Source: Alnus glutinosa
Taxonomy: Eukaryota; Streptophyta; Magnoliopsida; Fagales; Betulaceae
Assembly: GCF_958979055.1 (NCBI RefSeq)
Contig: NC_084895.1
Coordinates: 20,878,501 to 20,942,500 of the forward strand
DNA length: 64,000 nucleotides
Direction of reading: 5' to 3'
Made by a program: the position numbers and the translations under genes. The notes beneath the pieces are model-generated. The model did no database searches. It was given only the letters and a program-made list of their open reading frames with translations, and was not told where the DNA came from. Shown one piece after another: positions 36,111 to 46,663 of this stretch (position 1 is the stretch's first letter; each line of letters opens with the position of its first letter).

Positions 36111-37179
36111 ACAACCCTATACTTAATTGCTATAATAATGTATGTTTGGAGGCTGAGTTTATGTATTAAATGTTTAATGTTAAAAGTCTTATATTATGGG
36201 TGTGTTTAGTAAAGATTGTTTGAGGTTTTTTTTTTTTTTTTTTTTTTAAGTAATATTAAAAAGTGATTAATGTGATATATATAGTAAAAAAAAAATTATA
36301 TGGAAAAATGAAAAAAAAAAAATTGTTTTGTAGTAGATTTTTATTTATTTATTTAAATAGTAATAAAACAATGATTAATGTGATATAAAAAGTTGAAAAA
36401 AAAAGAAGTTTTGAAGCTAATTTTTTTTTTTTTTTTTAAGAAAAAATCAAAATAAGGGAAGAGATGAGGAGGGTGGTTACCAAACATACCATAATTTCTG
36501 TTTTCTGCATGCTTTTTACTTAGATAAGTATATCAGTAATTACCCCAGTCAGTTATCAACTAAATAATTTCAAAGTTAAATAAATAAAACTACATAATTT
36601 TGAAGAGGTTACAAAGGAGAAATAATATTACGAAAATTTGTAACGTCGTTTACGTCCTCAATTGCCAATAAAATTGGAGTGTCGGTTTAAGTTACCTCAT
36701 GTTAAGGACTTGAGATTTATCATTTGGTGTGCATGTGTGGTGGTGGGTTTTAGGCCTCACACGACCAATAATTTTTGTTTTTTATTTTGTTTAAAATAAA
36801 AAAAATGATAATCACGTAACGTAAGTGCAGCATAAGATGGGAAAGAGCGAGTGAGTCAATAATGATTACTTGGTGGGACTTTATTTGTCCAAAAGTCCCG
36901 AGGTTCTCCACGTGACAATCACGCTACGAGATTTGTGAAAGATTTGGTGGGTGGGGAAGAGGAAGAACACCTTTAGTGTTGTGTAAAGTTCTGATTCGTT
37001 ACGTCAAATCAACTTGATATCAACAAATATTTCCGACCCCAATCCTCTTTAAAAATGATTTTTACATTCTGTTAAAAATAATAATAATAATAATTTTACA
37101 CAATACGATGGTTTATAAAATAAAACATATTATTTATATGAGATCTATGTACATAAGTCTTCCCAATATATCTTGTTAT

Positions 37180-37229
<50 letters not shown>

Positions 37230-38697
37230 CGCAAATAAATTCAGTCAATCATTTCATTTCTAATACGACAATATATGTCAACTCAATTTAAAGGGTTATT
37301 CTACGTATATATATTGTAAGGTACCCATTATTTATATCTTTTTCAAAAATCATACTTACCCTTGAATTGTTATGCAATTTATAATAAATTATTTTTAAGA
37401 GTTAGTAATTAAATTAATATCTTTCCAAAATAATTTAAAAAAAATGTTATATGTATCATTTCTGTTTAACAAATGACATAAAAAATCCAAAGAAAAAAAG
37501 GGAACATTACAATTTTTTAGTAGTTTAAAAAATATTATTTCAAATAAAAGTTTTGGAGAATATTACAAATTGCTTGGTAGTTAAAAAGTTAGTCTACTTT
37601 CTTTCTTCTCCTTTTTTTTTTTTTTTTTTAAATTTTTGATTCATTTAATTATTTAATTAATATTTTTAACACTTCTCTCCTCCATAAAAAGTTATGTTGT
37701 AAAATCTTACATGGCAGGCTGCATAGATTAACTCAAAAACATCAAAATAAACAAACAAGACAAAAATAAAAGATTCAATACACTGTTCGTCTGTTTGCAG
37801 GTCGCTCACCGATGCGTAATTACCACGCACCGACCGACAATAAATGGCACGCGAAGGGCAAAATAACCATGTATTTACAATTTTGAATTCCTTGAGCTAG
37901 ACAAAAATTGAAAGGAGGAATTCTATCATGTCCACATATGTACTAATCGAAGACACACGACATTTTCTTCTGTCTTATTGGTTGGTGTGTCTCCAACCAC
38001 TTGTACTGGAAAACATAGCATTTTCAGAGCTGATATTTCTGTTACTTTCATATAGTATTTTGGTATTTATTTATTTATTATTATTATTCAAGAATGGCTT
38101 TAAATTGCTTAAAAACCAAGCAAATGACAAATCTAGCCTATAGAGATTTAGCATTGCCGTGGATTTTGTCATTGTGTTATGTGTATGTGATTGCGTGGAA
38201 GTCTTTTTGGGTTGGTCTCGTCACCCAACACCATTGTCTTTCAATTGTTTAAATTGTTTTATTCGTGGACTCTAACTTCATTTGTGACTACAATCTTCTC
38301 ATTAGAAACTTCTTATTTTTCTTTTAATTAAATATATATATATATATAAAAAAATAATAGGAAGAATTGTTAGATTGTTATATGAAGTTTTTGGAGTTTT
38401 CAAATGTTACAAATAACAAATAACTCCCTTTTATACAAATTCGTATATTCTTCCGATAAGATCATTACAAAATTATAATTTTATTTTAAAAAATTATATA
38501 TAAAAAAAAAGGGTTTGGATTGGCCGGGCAAGCGACCATCCCTATGGCCATTGGAGTTGCCGACAACACTAACCCAAACTTTTTTTTTTAAAGGTAAATT
38601 TATAATTTCCTAATGACAATGTTAAAAAATAGTTAAAATTTGTGCGAAATAGGTTATTTGTTACACAAGCATATACTAAAGAGTTATTTGTCACTTT
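36111..38697. other. Intergenic, AT-rich
   Basis: Holds poly(T) runs, a (TA)n microsatellite at 37183-37226, and a somewhat GC-richer stretch at 36835-36970 with CACGTG near 36909. The short frame at 37928-38143 is not recognisable. Confidence 0.4.
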
Positions 38698-38700
38698 TAA

Positions 38701-38988
38701 TGGTTTGTTTGAGTTTGCGATTTGAAAACGTATGATTTAAAAATAACGATTCTAAAATGTGTGATTTTTTTTTTTTAAATGCAGTTAAATGTTAGTTAAA
38801 ATCGTAGTTTGATCTCTAAAATCACAGTATAGCTTTTAAAATTATGCATTTTTAAAAACACATATACTCTTGTTTGCTATTTGAAAAATATGTTTTTAAA
38901 TCATAATTTTTTCTTTTTTTTTTTAAAAAAAAATCATTCTCAAACAATACATTTTGTACATTACAAAATTAAAGTGCCAAACACAGTC
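38701..38988. mobile_element. PIF/Harbinger-like MITE, copy 4
   Basis: Starts TGGTTTGTTTGAGTTTGCG and ends GTGCCAAACACAGTC. It is flanked by TAA at 38698-38700 and 38989-38991. More diverged than copies 1-3. Confidence 0.65.
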
Positions 38989-39465
38989 TAAGAAAATAAA
39001 TCAAGAAAATCACCTGACTACTTCACATTTTTTTTTTTTTTTTTTTGGGTGCTAATTACTATCATAATTTTCCTCTGGTATTGCAATTAAAGAAGAAAAT
39101 AGGAGCAACAATGATCTGTTACTGCCCCCCAACAAACGTTTATTTTGAATTTTTGACTCATAAATTAAGTTTGTTTCCGGTCTCGGTAAACAGAGCAAAA
39201 TTAAATGCCAAATGTGTATTTATGGGGAATTTAAAGTTGAAAAGCGAGTACGATTTGCATGTTCCCTTCACAGGTAACCCCCTAATCGTTTTCTTCTCTG
39301 ACCGGACCCCACCAAACCCCCACCCCCAACCCCACTCGCGTTCCAATCACCACGCGCCGATCAAAAAAAAATCCGCGGACCCCACACCCCTTTGAATGAC
39401 ACTCCGGTTCCGCTTCGTTTTGATTTGATGCTGGCATGCTGGACAAAAGGCCACGACATGGGTCC

Positions 39466-39471
39466 CACGTG
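39466..39471. promoter_or_regulatory. G-box (CACGTG) upstream of the HD-Zip II gene
   Basis: CACGTG about 690 bp upstream of the start codon. HD-Zip II genes of the HAT4 clade are known targets of bHLH factors (PIFs) that bind G-boxes; that this site is used is inference. Confidence 0.4.
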
Positions 39472-39887
39472 AATGATGATGGGATGCAACACACATGAAT
39501 CTCCGCCATCATGATGATGAGATCATGATTTGATTTTCCTTTTTAACAGCGCGTGCGTGGGATAACGCGCGTGATCTTACGTGGTTGCGAAGGAAGCCCG
39601 TTTGGTCTTCCTAGTCAACGGTCAACGACCGAGAAAGCCGCTTTAGAGACAGGATTGGTAATAAAAACCCCAGACACGACGTTTAACCGTGGTGAAAAAA
39701 AAAAAAGGCTCGACAATAAAAGGAACTCTCGGTTACGAAAAAAGCTATTTTTAACCGCGGTTAATTTAGGGGTTTAATCATGGTCTAGAAAGTTGAACCG
39801 GGATTGTGTCAAAGCCAGCAAGCCAAGAGCAGAGCAAAGCCAATTATATCATGATTGAGCCAATAGCCTCTCTGACAGAAGTCATCA

Positions 39888-39890
<3 letters not shown>

Positions 39891-39927
<37 letters not shown>

Positions 39928-39932
39928 ATATA
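39891..39932 (+). promoter_or_regulatory. (TC)n tract and TATA box of the HD-Zip II gene
   Basis: A CT dinucleotide run (about 39894-39920) leads directly into TATCTATATATAG (39921-39933), a good plant TATA box. A start about 30 bp downstream would give a leader of roughly 200 nt that contains no ATG before 40156. Confidence 0.6.
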
Positions 39933-40155
39933 GTCCCATCCATCCTTTCCACTGTACTGCAGAAAGAAAAAGCTCTGGTGACACCACAACTGCCAAAGCT
40001 TGAGTCATTTTCTAGCCTTCTTTTCCGTTTTGCTTTCTCTGAATCCAAACGCTGGGAATCAGAACAAAAATCCCAGATATTTGAAAGAGAAAACAGAGAA
40101 GCTTGGTGGGTTTTGTTTTTGTTTTTGTTTTTGTTTTTTTTTCTTGGAGGGAGAC

Positions 40156-42243
40156 ATGGGTGAGAAAGATGATGGGTTGGGGCTGGGGCTGGGTCTGGGA
40201 TTGAGCTTGGGCTCGGGATGTGGTGGGAATCTTCAGACTTCTCTGAATATGAATCCCATTCACAGGCCGCAGCCTTCACAGATGGTGCAAAATCTTGACA
40301 AGAGGAGTACTCCTTGGAATGAGATGTTTCAGTTTCCTGGTAAGCTTTCTGTTTTTGCTCTTATGAGATGTTTTTCCTTTTCAAAGTTGAGAATCTGAGA
40401 GATTTCAAGATTGATTTCTATGTTGTTAATATGCTACAGTCTTTCAGATGAGACTGTCTCTGCCAAAATGTTTCAAGATTTCAGCTTTCAGATCCGTTCT
40501 CTTATCATCTTCTACATATCCATTGCAATATAGGCCTTTGTTTTGTATGGGAATGAAATGTTCAAAATTATTGGATAAATTTTTTGCAAAAAAATTAAAC
40601 AAAAAGTATGGATTCTACAACACTACAACTCCAAACAAACGTTTTCCAATATGATCATTATCATGTATTTGAATACAATACTGCCATTCTCATGGGCAAC
40701 CCCTTTCCACGTAAACTTGATCGGAAAGATTTATTCGAAACTCACGTGGAAACAAACACGTTTTTTACAGATCGAAACCCAGATACGAGGCCGTTGCTGG
40801 GAGGAGTGGACGTGAACCGGTTGCCGTCGATGGCGGATTGCGAGGATGAAAATGGGGTCTCTTCACCCAACAGCACGGTTTCGAGCTTAAGCGGAAAGAG
40901 GAGCGAGAGAGATCCAAACGGCGACGAGAACGACGCCGAGAGGGCGTCATGCTCTCGCGGCAGCGATGACGAAGACGGGGCCGGCGGCGACACGTGCCGG
41001 AAGAAGCTCCGGCTTTCAAAGGAGCAGTCTCTGGTTCTGGAGGAGACCTTCAAGGAGCACAATACTCTCAATCCGGTGAGTGGCATTATTGTTAATTTTG
41101 TGTCACACAAAGGGTGTTTTTATGCCTGCATGTGGGTTTATTTTTGCTGAAATTGGATTATGCACGATTGAATCGGATGACGTGGCAGCGTAGATTAATT
41201 TTTAAATATTAATTTTATTTTTGTGAGTCATGGGGGTGGCAATTTGGTTATTTAATGGTGAGATAAGGGTAAAATCTGAAAATGGGTTTGTGGTGGTGGA
41301 CGTGTTTTTTCAGAAGCAAAAGCTGGCATTGGCAAAGCAGCTGAACCTGAGCCCGAGACAAGTGGAGGTGTGGTTCCAGAACAGGAGGGCAAGGTGAGAT
41401 AATTTCTCTACTGAATCAGGGGTATTGTTGGTATTTACTACAAGGGCATAAAAGGGATGTTATGGTCTTTTTTACCTGAAAGAAGCGAGTGTTTTTTGTA
41501 ACATAACTGCGCTTACTTTCACAAGTTCCATGTGTGAGCATTCAATGGGATGCGTCCAAATTTTGTAACATAACTGCGCTTACTTTCACAAGTTCTGTTG
41601 GTTGGAAGCAATGAATAACTCCCCCCACAGAATTAATGGTGGATTTGGATTCATCTCTCTCTAGGTGCGTTACCCCGGCTGGCCTATAACTTAACCTAAA
41701 GGGTAACGCGTCAAAGAGTAATGCTATTTAGTAGACTGTTGTACGATTGTTATGCAATCGAGATGTCGATTTCACGTTGTTATAGTTGTATGACAGTTGT
41801 ATAGGAGATATACGATATATTTCGATCCGGTTTTTCATGACGTAACGAGTTTTTTTTTATGGATTTTGTCAAATTGATGCAGGACCAAGTTGAAGCAAAC
41901 GGAGGTGGATTGTGAGTACTTGAAGAGGTGTTGTGAGAATCTAACAGAGGAGAACAGGCGGCTGCAGAAGGAGGTGCAGGAGCTTAGGGCACTGAAGCTC
42001 TCGCCACAGCTTTACATGCACATGAACCCTCCCACCACGCTCACCATGTGCCCTTCATGTGAGCGTGTGGCCGTCTCATCGTCGTCCTCCTCGTCCTCTG
42101 CCGCTACTTCTTCCGCTGTTGCTCCGACCGGCCCAATCCGCCACCCAATGGGCCCCAACGTCCAACGTCCCGTACCCATCAACCCGTGGGCGACGTTACC
42201 GATCCATCATCGACCGTTCGATGCCCCTGCTCCGCGATCGTAA
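40156..42243 (+). CDS. HAT4: HD-Zip class II transcription factor (HAT1/HAT2/HAT4 clade)
   Basis: Exons 40156-40339, 40771-41075, 41314-41393, 41883-42243; 309 aa. Near the N-terminus an EAR-type repeat [12 protein letters not shown] (8-19) predicts transcriptional repression. The homeodomain lies at about 136-190 ([10 protein letters not shown] at 138; recognition helix [11 protein letters not shown] ending at 190) and is split by introns as in other HD-Zip II genes. The adjacent leucine zipper has heptad leucines 203, 210, 217 and 224. The class II CPSCE motif (246-250) follows, then a Ser run and a FDAPAPRS C-terminus like the FDALRPRS end of HAT4. HD-Zip II proteins bind CAATNATTG as dimers and act in shade avoidance and auxin-linked growth. 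Whether this is HAT1, HAT2 or HAT4 is not decided. Confidence 0.95.
41494..41595. repeat. 35-bp direct repeat in HD-Zip intron 3
   Basis: TTTTGTAACATAACTGCGCT plus the following 15 bases occurs at 41494-41528 and identically at 41561-41595. Confidence 0.9.
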
Positions 42244-44464
42244 TTGTGGTAAAGCTAACGAGTCCATGCAAGGGCATTGTGGTCGGTAGGATGAAATGAA
42301 ATGGGATATAATGTGTGTGGAAGCGAGGAAAATTGTTGAGGGGGGCATGATAATGAGTGTTAGGAGATAAATTTAGAAGTCAATTAGGGTTTGGGGACAT
42401 CTGTTTGTTGAGTCGAGTCTTAGATAGAGTTGGATATGAAGTCAAGTCTAGATAGAGAAAAAAAAAAGGTTGTAAGCATTGGACAAGAAAAAGGGAAGGC
42501 AAGTAGGATGACTTGAACGATAATAAAGAGAATCTAAAGTCTCTTTTGATTACTTTCTTTGCCCCATGATCATGATCATTTACAAATAACAAGTATTTTA
42601 ATTAAATAAGTGGGTCAACAAACATGGATTCAAATTTGAAGAAAAAATTTGGTTTTTTTTTTTTTTTAAAGTACAAAATTTAAGAGTAATTTACGAAATG
42701 GAAGAGATAAATGTTATTTTTAAAAAATTATTTTAATAAATTCATATATTATTAAAGGTTGGTTTTTACTGTTATATGAAAGTCATGTAACAATTTATTA
42801 AATAATATTACTCGAGTAGAATTATGTGGGAAAGGAAAATGGACATCTTTGACATAAGTTTTGTTGACAAATTGATGGATGGCGTATTGTGTGTAAATGG
42901 TTGTCAATTAGGGTTGATTAGATAATTTGATTCCGGCTCCTTGTCAACGCCAACAACAATAGAATATGGTGAATTTTTTTTTTTTATATATATTTTTCTC
43001 TTTTTTCTGAGCTATTGAATTTTGGGGATTGACTACTTTATGCTAATTCCTTAAGCATGAATTAGTGACAAACAGAATCTAACTGTTCCGATAACCACTA
43101 CCAATGGCTACCAAAAGTTGGACAATATCACCCATCTAAAAAAGTCCAATTTATTTAATGGGGATAGAGAGTTATAGGCCCATCTTATAGCCCTTATGAC
43201 CCTGTGATTTTGCAAGGTTAAAAGTGCTTACGGAAAATGTATTGTTTAAGAGTGTTTATAAAAATTGTAATTTGAAAATGTAGAAAAATCTGCATTTTCA
43301 AATCACAAGCAATATACGAGTTTAAAAGTCAAATTACGATTTTGCCAAACGCTTAATAGTGTTTTAAAAAAATTATGTTTTCAAATCTTACGTTTTGAAA
43401 CCGTAAATCAAAACGGATCATTTGTATGTAATGCATCATTTTTTTTTTTTTTTTTTGTCACAATTATATTTAAGTGTTTTTTATAATAATTTTCTTGAAA
43501 AGCAAAGTTGGCACAACCCTCGTACATAAAATGTATACAAGAGAGACAACCAAGTTAAATGTGTAAAAAATCTAAAAAGTTTGTAAGGCCTAAAAAATTA
43601 GACAAGAAGGATCTCAAGAAAGTAGGTTTTAGAGAAAGCACAATCGTCTTGTAATCCTCAAAGTGGCGACGATTCATTTTCCAAATATTCTATATCAAAA
43701 ATGAAGGAATAACTTTTCACATAATCTCTTTGATATGTTGACTAGTTGTTTATTTAAAAATGTGATTATTTATGTCAATAGGTAACAAAAAGAACATTAT
43801 CTATTGCCTTTCGAAATAAAAGGATATTATGAATATATATTACTCGTGTATTATTCACCAATAATCCCTCTCGCATAATATTGCAACTTCAACATTCATC
43901 TATTCAAGTCAATAACATTAACTCTAATTAATTTATAGTCATTTCAAAGAAGTTCTTAATTGCAATGGCAATTTTTGCAAGGCAAACTCTTAAAAGTTGT
44001 TTTGCCATTATAAGCCTCATCGAACTTTTGAGCACAATTTCTATGACTAGAGATGGTATTAATTGATGACTAATGTTACTCTTGACATCTATTTATTACT
44101 CATATCACCGTCTGAAATAACGTGTTTTCAACAGTTTTTCATATCAATCACTTTAAAAAAAGAAAAAAAGAAAGTCATTTACAACATAATGAGTTATCAG
44201 CTATACTACATGTCAACCAATGTCTGATTGTTATGTAAATTCACATGTACATCTAACCTTTTTTTATCAAACGGTAAAAACATGGACCATTTTAGACATA
44301 TAACTTACTTCATGGATCTTCAATTTGGTACAACTTCAAACCCTAGGGACTAAATAAGTAATTTATTCTTTTTATTGTGCAAATATAAATTTGAATTTTG
44401 ATTTATCCCGTAATTTAGAAAATATACTTTAATAGTTTAAAATAATCTTATATGTTCTCATTTA
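42244..44464. other. 3' region of the HD-Zip gene and repeat-rich intergenic DNA
   Basis: The first few hundred bases are probably 3' UTR. A strongly decayed Harbinger-like MITE lies at about 43210-43425 (AAACGCTTAATAG, TCAAAACGGATC). A retroposon-like fragment begins with the T run near 43439 (TGTATACAAGAGAGAC). No gene recognised. Confidence 0.45.
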
Positions 44465-45278
44465 TGCTCCGTTTGTTTTGACGTAAAATGATTTCCGTCA
44501 TAAAATGATTTCGACGAAATTATTTTCAGAAAAAATGATTTTCTTGAAAATATTTTTCGGTGTTTGGTTCGCACGAAAAAATTACGAAATGCAAAAATTA
44601 GAGTTTGGCAAATGTCGCTGGAATCCGGCAATGTCCGGTCGCCATCGCCGGATTCCGGTGAAAAGTTTGACCGGATCCGGCCAAAATGGCCGGATTCCGG
44701 CCGGAATCTTCCGGATCAGGCCTGATAAATGGCCGGATCCGGTCATATCCGGCCGGATCCCAGCCATTTTGGCCAGAGCCGGCCGGAATCTTCCGGATCC
44801 GGTCATATCCAGCAGGATTCTAGCCGTTTTGGCCAGATCCGGCTGGATCAATAGCCGGATCAGTCCAGATCCGGCCGGAATTTGGTCATCCCGTGGCCGG
44901 ATTCCGGCGCCGGCACAAATTCCGGTGACCTGATTCCGGCGCCGGCATGATTCCGGCGACCGGATGTTCTCGGACTCCGACGCCGACTAGATTCCGACGA
45001 CCGGATGTTGTCGGACTCCGACATCGACCGAATTCCGACGACCGATAATTGTTAAATTCTGACGATCAGATATCAAACATGCATGTAAGGACGAAGAGTT
45101 TCATTTCGGAAAACGATTTACGGTTTTAAAAATTGTAAATCGTTTTCCGAAAATTAAAGAAGCTTTTACGGTCAAACCGAAAATGATTTTCGTTGACCAT
45201 TATTTTCGCCCCTACCAAACACCGAAAAATGCCGAAATTGTTTTCCAGAAATCATTTTACACCGAAACAAACGGAGCA
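44465..45278. mobile_element. 814-bp PIF/Harbinger-like element with perfect 14-bp TIR
   Basis: Ends TGCTCCGTTTGTTT and AAACAAACGGAGCA are perfect inverted repeats, flanked by TTA at 44462-44464 and 45279-45281. Subterminal regions are also inverted (GACGTAAAATGATTT and complement). The core (44600-45060) is very rich in CCGG and is built from a degenerate tandem motif around GGCCGGAATCTTCCGGATC. A 142-codon frame across it simply translates the repeat. No transposase is seen. Confidence 0.82.
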
Positions 45279-45628
45279 TTAATAGCACTATAAAGTTATT
45301 GACTAGACCATTAGGCATAGTTTTCTAAATGACAAAATACCCTTGAACATTGATAAATATACTTTTTGAGTCAAAAATAATCTTCTTTGACAATAAACTT
45401 TATATAGTTACTTTTTTCAGTGGAAATTTGAAATTTGAAGTGTCATTAATCATTTTCATAAATATTAAATATGCAAAAATTAGCATACCTACCTTAGAGT
45501 TAAATTCTTCATTTCATTTCATGAGCATTGGGATATGGATTAAAACTGTAATTCTCCATAATTTTGTTGAACAAATAATCAAACTATCCTTAAAAGTAGG
45601 ACAAGCGTCCTACTTAATTCATTTTTTT

Positions 45629-46036
45629 ATTCTTCTTTTTATCATGCTGCATGATATGACCTACTCATTTTAAATTAACGATCCAAATAAAAAGTATTGC
45701 ATCCAATCTTAGTATTTTACACCGAATCTCAATTCACACCGTTATGTTGTAAATTTATGAAAACTATTCTTCTTTTTAACGTGATGCATGATATGAGCTA
45801 CTCATTTTAAATTAACGATCCAAATAAAAAGTATTGCATCCAATTTTAGTATTTTGCACCGGATCTCAATTCACACCGTTATGTTGTAAATTTACGGAAA
45901 CTATTCTTCTTTTTAACGTGATGCATGATATGAGCTACTCATTTTAAATTAACGATCCAAATAAAAAGTATTGCATCCAATCTTAGTATTTTGCACCGGA
46001 TCTCAATTCACACCGTTATGTTGTAAATTTATGGAA
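45629..46036. repeat. Three-copy tandem array, 137-bp unit
   Basis: The phrase CTACTCATTTTAAATTAACG recurs at 45661, 45798 and 45935 with near-identical sequence between. Few substitutions separate the units (for example ACACCGAATC versus GCACCGGATC). The array ends near 46036. There are no spacers, so it is not CRISPR-like. Confidence 0.9.
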
Positions 46037-46089
46037 ACCGAAGCAACCAAAAAAACACGAGAATCAAAGTTGCAAAGACATAAAAGAAA

Positions 46090-46399
46090 GGGTTAAATAT
46101 GTCTGACCCCACGTGGTTTAAAGATTTTATTTTTTGCTTCATGTGGTTTATTTTGTATCGTAGATGGTACCTCTGTCCAACTTCAAAATAATAAAAAAAT
46201 TAATTAGACATAGGACACGTCACACGTGTCACCTTCTTAAAGGTGTTGACGTGGACTTCTGTCAATTTTTGGACGGAAGTTGAACAGAGGTACCATCTTC
46301 GTCTTTAGCCATAAATGAAGTACTATCTACTATACGAAATAAACTATAGGGACAAAAAATAGTCTTTAAACCTTAGGGGGCAAAAAAGTCTTTTAACCC
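46090..46399. mobile_element. Mutator-type MITE, copy 3, perfect 9-bp TSD
   Basis: Starts GGGTTAAATATG and ends CTTTTAACCC, with long arms matching copies at 3075 and 9295 (ATTTTGTATCGTAGATGGTA and complement). It is flanked by TAAAAGAAA at 46081-46089 and 46400-46408. Confidence 0.88.
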
Positions 46400-46663
46400 T
46401 AAAAGAAAAACAAAAAGACAAGAGAATTAGAAAAAAGCCAGGACAGTGAGGACACATCATATAAAATAAAAACAAACGAAAAATTGATGTGTCACAAAGA
46501 TAGAAGAATTATTCTACACACAAATTTTCAATGTTCTTACAATGAAGGACAGAGAGCATTATGAGCTGCACTTTGACATAAATGTGTGAGAGGATAACAA
46601 CAAATGATAGGAAACAAATTCGAATCAAGATGTTGTCTTTTCTGATGGAAGGTGTGGGCGAAA

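Noticed and set aside
39045..39395. 116-codon frame upstream of the HD-Zip gene
   Set aside because: Pro/His-rich low-complexity end, competing antisense frames and no recognisable domain; this is promoter-distal intergenic DNA.
44505..44933. 142-codon frame
   Set aside because: It crosses a CCGG-rich tandem core of a transposon; the repetitive RIPA/PDP content mirrors the DNA repeat.
45629..46036. CRISPR-like array
   Set aside because: Whole 137-bp units repeat head to tail without unique spacers, in a plant nuclear context.
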